Shown here: positions 57,835-64,000 of the stretch, piece by piece | Position numbering within the stretch: the stretch's first letter is position 1 | How the letters are laid out: each line of letters starts with the position of its first letter | From: Hymenopus coronatus | Lineage: Eukaryota > Arthropoda > Insecta > Mantodea > Hymenopodidae | Assembly (NCBI GenBank): GCA_030762935.1 | Contig: CM060895.1 | Coordinates: forward strand, 28,882,501 to 28,946,500 | Length of the DNA: 64,000 bases | Reading direction: 5' to 3' | Notes under the pieces: model-generated | What the model saw: only the letters and a program-made list of their open reading frames with translations | What the model was told of the DNA's origin: nothing | The model's database searches: none | Position numbers and translations under genes: made by a program

Positions 57835-58690
57835 AAAATATAATTTGTTTCATTCACTTGACTTTCTCTACCAGTTCTGCAAATAAGCTGTTATTACAAA
57901 ATAATATTCTTCTCTCTACTTCAGGCTAATCAAAATAAACAGTAACATAAATTGACTTATTACTTAGCCTTGCTATTGGCAGAAGAGAAGTAGGAAATAC
58001 ACTAGGCTAAAGCAACAGTAAAATCTTTTAAAAGCTGTTGCTAAGCGATTGACATTGAAATTCAGTTTTCTTTGCAACAAATGAAAAGCTCCTGTTTTTG
58101 AAAAAAGTGTAAGTATTTTTAAAATTAAAACCAGAACAAGGAATATCTCGGAACTCGTTTACTCCAATACAATATACTCATTGTATATGACGTAAATTGT
58201 GTATTTTAGTGTAGTAAGATTTTGTCTACATCTTAAGATTTACTGGTTATACAGAAGTCCTCGAGAACGAAGAGGGTTTCAGAATAAATTCCCTGATAAT
58301 TTTAAATACACATTTTATTTGCCATGTAAATCTCTTTGATATTTATCAAAAACAATAGATCCATTTTTTTAAGAAAATTCAAATTTTCAGAAAATGCTGT
58401 ATATAAGGGGTGGTTTGGGGTGAAAAAATGTTCTTGAAAAATCTTTTTGTTGTATTCTTCAAAGAAGCTGAACTTAAATACTAAGTTTGGATTTTAACAA
58501 ACTTTTCACTTTTGAGTTACGCTGTTCACATATAAACACCCACACACACAGACCTTTTTCCAAAATTTACCTCTAAACATGTATTTCTGGTGAAATCTGT
58601 ACATAATATTTTAGGGTGGAATTCTATACTTGCTCTGCCTAATTTGTACATAGGGAGAAAGTAAAAGGTGATTTATTTATTCATGTAATG
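57835..58690 (-). repeat. Unclassified interspersed repeat, copy 4 (reverse, nearly full length)
   Basis: The reverse strand reads from ttttactttctccctatgtac (58690) through caccagaaatacatg, a short gtgtgtgtg run, ttaagttcagcttctt, ccaccccttatatac, tcgcttagcaacagct and ttgattagcctgaagtagag to tagagaaagtcaagtgaatg (57845). It gives the full length of about 0.86 kb. Confidence 0.75.
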
Positions 58691-58724
58691 TTACTCCTGA
58701 TAGATATTTTGTATTACAAATATT

Positions 58725-58758
58725 TCAATATTTTGTATTACAAATATTTCAAATTAAA
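58725..58758. repeat. 24-base direct repeat
   Basis: ttttgtattacaaatatttca occurs twice in tandem at about 58707 and 58732. Confidence 0.75.
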
Positions 58759-58946
58759 CCACACTCTTTTAGCAGTGTCACCATCAAAATCAATTCAGCT
58801 AGCTTTGGCCCCTCTGGAAAACGCCATATTTTGTAATGAGTCACTCTTATAGTTAGATACCCAATTTGTGATGTTATGAGTACCAATAAACATGTAATAT
58901 AACTTTTACACAAATTCATTTACCACCACCACCACCTCCTCCCCCA

Positions 58947-59013
<67 letters not shown>

Positions 59014-59046
59014 GTTGTTGTTGTTGTTGTTGTTATTATTATTATT
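58947..59046. repeat. (ATT)n-(GTT)n-(ATT)n microsatellite next to FASN exon 7
   Basis: About 22 ATT units, then about 6-7 GTT units, then further ATT. It ends about 45 bases before the exon 7 acceptor at 59091. A short CCA-rich stretch precedes it (58922-58945). Confidence 0.95.
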
Positions 59047-59091
59047 ACAAAATTAAACATATAATGTATCAAAGCTTATTGCTGATTACAG

Positions 59092-59281
59092 ATTGGTATG
59101 GCAAACATCTTGAAGACTATGGGAATTTCTCCTGATGGTTTAATTGGCCATTCACTTGGAGAGCTGGGGTGCAGTTTTGTGGATGGCTACCTGACTATTG
59201 AGCAAGCAGCTCTGATAACTTATTATTATGGCTGTGCAGTTCCTGAATGCAACCGTGCTAAAGGGTTAATTGTCGACACAG
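59092..59281 (+). CDS. FASN: Fatty acid synthase exon: MAT nucleophile GHSLGE
   Basis: This exon continues the MAT domain: ALQ from the previous exon joins IGMANILKTMGISPDG here. The nucleophile elbow GHSLGELGC carries the catalytic Ser at 59152-59154, followed by DGYLTIEQAAL. The acceptor is ttacag and the donor is GTAAAG after 59281; the exon leaves after one base of a codon. The later MAT exon with the catalytic His, and the DH, KR, ACP and TE parts, are not found before 64000. A 100-base ATT/GTT microsatellite ends only about 45 bases upstream of this exon. Confidence 0.92.
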
Positions 59282-60129
59282 GTAAAGTAATAAATGAAAA
59301 CAGTTGCCAATTACCTTTAATCTGTAAAAGGAATCTATACAGTGAAACTTTTAAATTATTCCAAAGATAAAACTCTCACCAACAATGAAGGTGAACATCT
59401 TTGAAATTCATTCAGGAAAATAAGTAAGTGAAACTATGATATCCATAATTGACTCAAATTACTTTCGAATGATTGTAAAAGGAAATACATTATTTTTCAT
59501 TAGCTGCATATATGCTATGTGTTGGGAATAAAGGAAACATTGGAACAGGCAATTAAGTTTCTGGTCTCATGAAACAGTCAGTGTAAATACCACAAGGTGA
59601 ATTCTTGTAGGATGGTTTATCACATAAGTACATAGATTTCATAAGCTCCAATAAACAGAAATGACTTATTAAATAAGTATTTCTAACATGGCCGAGTTTT
59701 ATAAACCCCAACTCATGCCATAAGATATGGCATGGTGTCTATTTCATGCCTTTCAAAGACTGACTGTTGAATATGTACTTAAATGAAAAAAATAAAATGT
59801 GCAGTAATTAAAGACATAATTAGGGTATTTTAATGAAAAATACAATATTAATAATAATTTATTGATCCAGTAAATCTTTTGTGTACTGTACAGTTGACAT
59901 TTGGCAGGTCATTTGTTACATAATATCCATTATATACATGTACACATACCACTGCTTACAATGTACTATTTTTAATTCATCTAACTTATACAGACACTTA
60001 TTAATGAGATATTCTTCCAGCTTATGTCTAAATCATGATTTTTAGGTATTGACTAAATTTTTTAGTGCTACTGGTAACCTATAAAATAAAATTACCCCTC
60101 TTGTATCAACATCCCTTTCTGTGAACCTT
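59282..60129. other. Sequence after FASN exon 7: no next exon found
   Basis: AT-rich; the following FASN exon with the MAT catalytic His is not present here or later in the window. Confidence 0.5.
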
Positions 60130-60750
60130 TTATTTGTGTATAAAGAGGTTACAGTTATTTCTGATATAATGGTTGGGCACTTGATTGCTTCTTATTAACG
60201 GTTGCTTATCTGTTAAATATAGTATAGTTGTATAAACATACAGAGAATAAATGGTTAATAGCTGGCTAGAAGCCTGAGAACATTTAGAGTTAATGGCAGT
60301 ATTTTTAGGGTATATTATATCATTCAATAATGGGGTGCCTTGGGGTACCCCATATTTCACCATTTCCGTTTTGGATAAACCTGCCATTCTTATACGCAAT
60401 TCTAGTCATTTGTTTTCTGCCAATCAGAAATAAGTGCCTCTCTAAGGAGACCTCTAACTCCATGTATGTCCAGCTTCTTTAGAAGGGTATTGTGATCCAC
60501 ACAATCAAACGCTTTGTATAAATAAAAAAAATAGTGCTAACCTGATTGTTACTTTGTACCTTTTCTTAATTGGATAAACTAACTGATAGCAGTAATGGTG
60601 GATCTGTTTTTCCAAAAGCCATGCTGGAAGTTTTTCATCTTATTGTAGTTATCAAGCTAGGAAATTAGTCTAGATTACTCTGTGAAACATTTTTGCAATT
60701 TTGGAGGTTAGGGTGATTGGCCTATTGTTATTATAGTTGAACCTGATTTA
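60130..60750 (-). pseudogene. LINE reverse transcriptase remnant
   Basis: On the reverse strand, NRPITLTSKIAKMF near 60720, FQHGFWKNRSTITAIS near 60600, KAFDCVDHNTLLKKLDIHGVRG near 60470-60515 and VKYGVPQGTPL near 60340 are consecutive RT blocks of a CR1/Jockey-like LINE, in several frames with internal stops. The YADD-type motif was not found. It is not of the A-C family. Confidence 0.75.
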
Positions 60751-60923
60751 TGTGTATATCAAGGAAATGAGTGAAGATTAATTGTAATTCAGAATTACAT
60801 ACAACTGAGATTTTGATAATCCATCATATATACATAAAAAAAAAGGGCAATACAGTGGGCCTACATATGCAAAATTTTCAAACAACAAAGATGTGTACGA
60901 AGAACACATTATTTTGAATTTGG

Positions 60924-62399
60924 TCATGCTTTAAAGAAATCAGTTAATTTAGCTTGTTTCACTTTTCTTGTACTAAGTGCATAAGCCTTGTTTTGCAAAC
61001 TTATTAATGAATTTAGAACTTTTTCACTAACCTTAGGTATTTCAAGATTTGAATCGTCATCCACATTACTGTCAGTGTCACTTGAATCTGGTCTACTTTC
61101 TTGATCACCACCATGTTTTTGGCACATCAGCAATAATCTCCTCATCCTGTAGTTCCCCATATACAGCTAGATTGTTATCCAATCTTACAAAGGTATCGAA
61201 ATTTGCACCCTCCAGTAGAGCTAGCTCACTTATAGGCTCATCACCAATATCATCACCATCATCAGAGACAACCTCTTCCTGTAAGACACCAGATTTAATG
61301 AAGCAGTGTTTGATTGTGGACGATAACATCTGTTTCCAGTCAGCCAAAATAAATTCCATGGTTTGTATTAAGTTAATGGCAAGATTTTCATTTCCTCATT
61401 AGTCAAGTGTTATTAAATGTTGAATCAGCATTTTTCTATAATGAACTTTGAAATTTGCAATGATGCCCAAATCAAGTGACTGAGGATGATTGATACAGTT
61501 AGGAGGGAAAAATTCCACTCCAACATTTTCCAAAATTATTTGAGGTGGATGTGCTGTACGTCGATCCATAAATAGAAGGATCCTCTTCTGTTTCTTTTTC
61601 ATTTTAATGTCCAGTTTCTTTAACCACTGTTCCATTAAAATCATAGTGATCGGAGACTTCCTATTGGATTCATATTCCATAGATTTTGTTTTCACACCCT
61701 TAAAACACCTCAGATTCTTGGATTTTCCTATCACAAATGGGGGAAGTTTGTCTGAGCTGTCTGCATTGGTGGCAAGAAGAACTGTAGCATGAATTTTACT
61801 TTTCTTCTCTCCATGGCATGAGTCACCCTTTTCAGCTAATGTCTTCTTGGGATGGAGATTGTAGAATAGGCCAGTCTCATCACAGTTGTAGATTTTTGAG
61901 GCTGCTAATCCCTTATGGTTCCTGGTAGAACCTCTTTCTCCCAGTGTTGAACCGAAATGTCATACAGCATTAGACTCACCGCAAAGTGCTTTCCCTGTGA
62001 TTCCATGATAATCTTTAAATCCTTGCAACCATCCTGATGAAGCCTTGAAATCAGCCGTGATGTTCATTATTTTAGCTAAATCTATCGCTTTTGCTTTCAG
62101 CATGTTGCCACTGATTGTAGAACTGCAGCCCATTTCTGCTGGAACCATGTGAAGAATGCCATTTCCAAATCAGCATATCTGCCATCCTGCTGATGGCTGT
62201 TTTTTGTTGATTTGGCACCCAGTTTTAAAAACTCATCCAAAATAACATTTTTGTTACTGATGACTGTACATAACATGTAATAAGCAGTTCCTAAGTCTGA
62301 AGCAGTTTCGGTTTTGGTTTTGTGTGGATTAAGCTCTACCTCTCGTATGAATTTCACTTTCTGATCTAGCATATAACATTTCCTTTTTCTGTTCTCCAT
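60924..62399 (-). pseudogene. pogo/Tigger (jerky-like) transposase, frameshifted
   Basis: The start at 62399 gives MENRKRKCYMLDQKVKFIREV, a CENP-B-type helix-turn-helix, with KLGAKSTKNSHQQDGRYAD as the second HTH. Then MLKAKAIDLAKIMNI and FKASSGWLQGFKDYHGITGKAL. The DDE_1 catalytic part keeps all three Asp: YNCDETGLFYNL (about 61880), RILLFMDRRTAHP (61555-61590) and SLDLGIIANFKVHYRK (61440-61490). In relatives the middle motif is usually DNCPAHP, so the flanking residues have changed. The acidic C-terminal region (DDGDDIGDEPISELALLEG) lies at 61105-61359 and its end, with a frameshift, at 60924-61160. Two to three frameshifts make it inactive. Degenerate ends may lie near 60740 and 62785. Confidence 0.9.
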
Positions 62400-63426
62400 G
62401 GCTGATTAAAAGCAACTGAGAACTGAAAGACAAACAGCTGCTTAAGTATAAATACCATATACTGAACATTTTTATCTTTACTTTTCGTTTGTTGCTGCAT
62501 TGTCACACTCTACCAGCAAATGTATTATTGTCTGCTCGCTCAGTTTGCGTCTTTGTCAACAGAGATAAACAAAATACCCTCGAGTTTCTTTTAAGATAGT
62601 GCATGCCATATGCATATTATAATTACATAAAACTCACTGAAATTTAATATGTATAACAGCAAATTATGTATAAATGCATTATGTATAAATAAGGTACTGT
62701 TAACAGATTTCTAAATTACATTTTGCTGGGAATTATGAAAATTTATGTATAAATGTGAATTACAACCAGGTTACATATAAAACAACTGTAATATAATTTT
62801 GATTACCTTTTTTAATACTGGCTTAATTATTTCCAGTTTTAGTATAATATTGCATCTTTTTGCAGTTAGAATTCGTCTGGTAACATCATTGATAACAGAT
62901 GAGCATCATACTTGCTCCTTATTTTGAAATCTCAAATTTAGTTACTTATCTAGTGTATTTTGTTCATTCTTCATATATTTTCATCAAATGATAACCTCTT
63001 TTATTATAATTTGATACTTGCAAAAATTGTGTTGTAGATAAATCAATATGAAAATAAAATGCAGATTATTAATTTCAACATTGGTTAAGTTAATTTAACA
63101 TTCTAAGTCTGAACTTTTAACCCAGTACAGATCATAAGATTATGTTCCTCATAAAAAAATTATGTTTTTTTGTTTGTTTTCTACCTTATCTTTGCTGCAT
63201 CTATGCTCTGTTTCAAGCTCCATATCTAACTCTTTAATTGGATTTTTCAACTGTGCCTGCTATTCCTGTCTTGCATTGAAGTTTCCAACAGTTATTATTT
63301 CTACTTTACCATATTTGTTTTTAATTCTTCAGTGCCTTAACTTACTCTCCTAAGCATGTTTCTATTAAATAACTCTGATATGATAAAGAATTTATACACA
63401 ATAACAATACAAATATTCTTACCTTT
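62400..63426. other. Unassigned stretch
   Basis: AT-rich with no gene recognised. The first ~390 bases may be the 5' flank of the Tigger element (tataaatgtgaattacaaccaggttac near 62750-62775 resembles the sequence at 60740-60765 inverted). Confidence 0.4.
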
Positions 63427-64000
63427 TTTACTTTCTCTGTGCATACTATGTACGTAGTGTATAGAGAAGGTATTGCTTTCCACCCAAAAATTCAATACCA
63501 AGATTTCACCGGAAATATACATTTTAATGTCCCCCACATCCACAAAAAAAGCATTTTTAGAAAAAACTCCATTGCATCATTGTGTCCATTTGTCCATGAA
63601 CAAAAAAACAAAAAGTTGGTAAAATACCAACTTGGTATTTAAGTTAAGTATCTTCCTAGGATGTGGCACAAAGATTTTGAGGAAAATCCCCTCACCCCAA
63701 ACTACCCTTTATATAGCAAAAGTTTCAAAGTTGTGTTTTTCTCAAAAATGGCTGTATCAATTTTGATTAAAATACTATATATTAAAGATATTTATATGTC
63801 AGATAAAATGTATTTCTTTAATTGTCTAGGAATAGCTTCTGAAACCTCTTTATACTTAATGAATTTTGCTAGATTTTGCATAACTGGTAAACCATTAGAG
63901 ATAGCCAAAAACTTGCTGCACAAGAAATGTAGATCTGGTTAAAACACACAATTTAGGTCATACACATTTACACCTTTTTTTCGAGATGCAAAGAAAGATT
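63427..64000 (+). repeat. Unclassified interspersed repeat, copy 3 (right edge cut)
   Basis: It starts tttactttctctgtgcatactatgtacgtagtgtatagaga and continues with ttcaccggaaatatac, aaaaaaagcattttta, acttggtatttaagtt, ctcaaaaatggct and gaatagcttctgaaacctc. Compared with copy 2, the GT run is almost absent. The window ends inside it. Confidence 0.75.

Noticed and set aside
58947..59046. A CRISPR-like or satellite array
   Set aside because: A plain trinucleotide microsatellite without spacers; no CRISPR arrays were seen anywhere in the window.
7691..59281. The FASN locus as a pseudogene
   Set aside because: All seven exons are open, phases match at every junction, splice sites are canonical and catalytic residues of KS and the MAT serine are present.

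Overview
The window is eukaryotic, intron-rich, AT-rich DNA, most likely from an arthropod and probably an insect. This rests on an animal-type fatty acid synthase gene with long introns and on the mixture of mobile elements (Penelope-like, I-type LINEs, mariner, hAT, piggyBac, Merlin, pogo/Tigger). The species cannot be fixed from the sequence alone.

The only host gene I can support is a fatty acid synthase (FASN) on the + strand. Seven consecutive exons are visible at 7691-7891, 25593-25831, 26369-26596, 26682-26879, 37199-37333, 47406-47636 and 59092-59281. All have canonical AG/GT borders and compatible phases, with no stop codon. Together they encode about 407 residues, from the ketosynthase (KS) active-site cysteine, through the two KS histidines and the KS-MAT linker, to the MAT nucleophile GHSLGE. 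The N-terminal KS exons and everything after the start of MAT lie outside. The introns are about 17.7 kb, 0.54 kb, 85 bp, 10.3 kb, 10.1 kb and 11.5 kb.

Nearly everything else is transposon debris. 1-7416: an unclassified repeat of about 0.87 kb, a reverse-strand Penelope RT, a reverse-strand LINE tail, and a LINE endonuclease fused to a Penelope RT/GIY-YIG end. Intron 1 holds a decayed LTR-element gag/protease split by a solo LTR, an antisense intron-bearing gene or element of an uncharacterised family (12.8-14.6 kb), LINE copy A (15.5-22.6 kb) with a mariner and a hAT element nested inside it, a piggyBac remnant and a Penelope 3' end. Intron 4 holds a DDE_3 transposase remnant, a Gypsy-like element with a SINE in its gag, a Merlin transposase, a pogo-type non-autonomous element and a second SINE. 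Intron 5 holds LINE copy B abutting a different, GC-richer LINE (D). Intron 6 holds a third SINE, a second Gypsy-like fragment, LINE copy C, a reverse LINE RT scrap and a repeat copy. After exon 7 come another reverse LINE RT, a Tigger/jerky-like transposase and a further repeat copy.

Nothing amounts to a clearly new cellular system. The points most worth a second look are the LINE/Penelope fusion near 5622, the antisense DNCxGQNRN-type gene at 12812-14644 with shared motifs on both sides, the six-copy unclassified repeat, and the tandem GTATGT donor sites at FASN exon 4. All family assignments are from recognition of motifs by eye; no database search was run.
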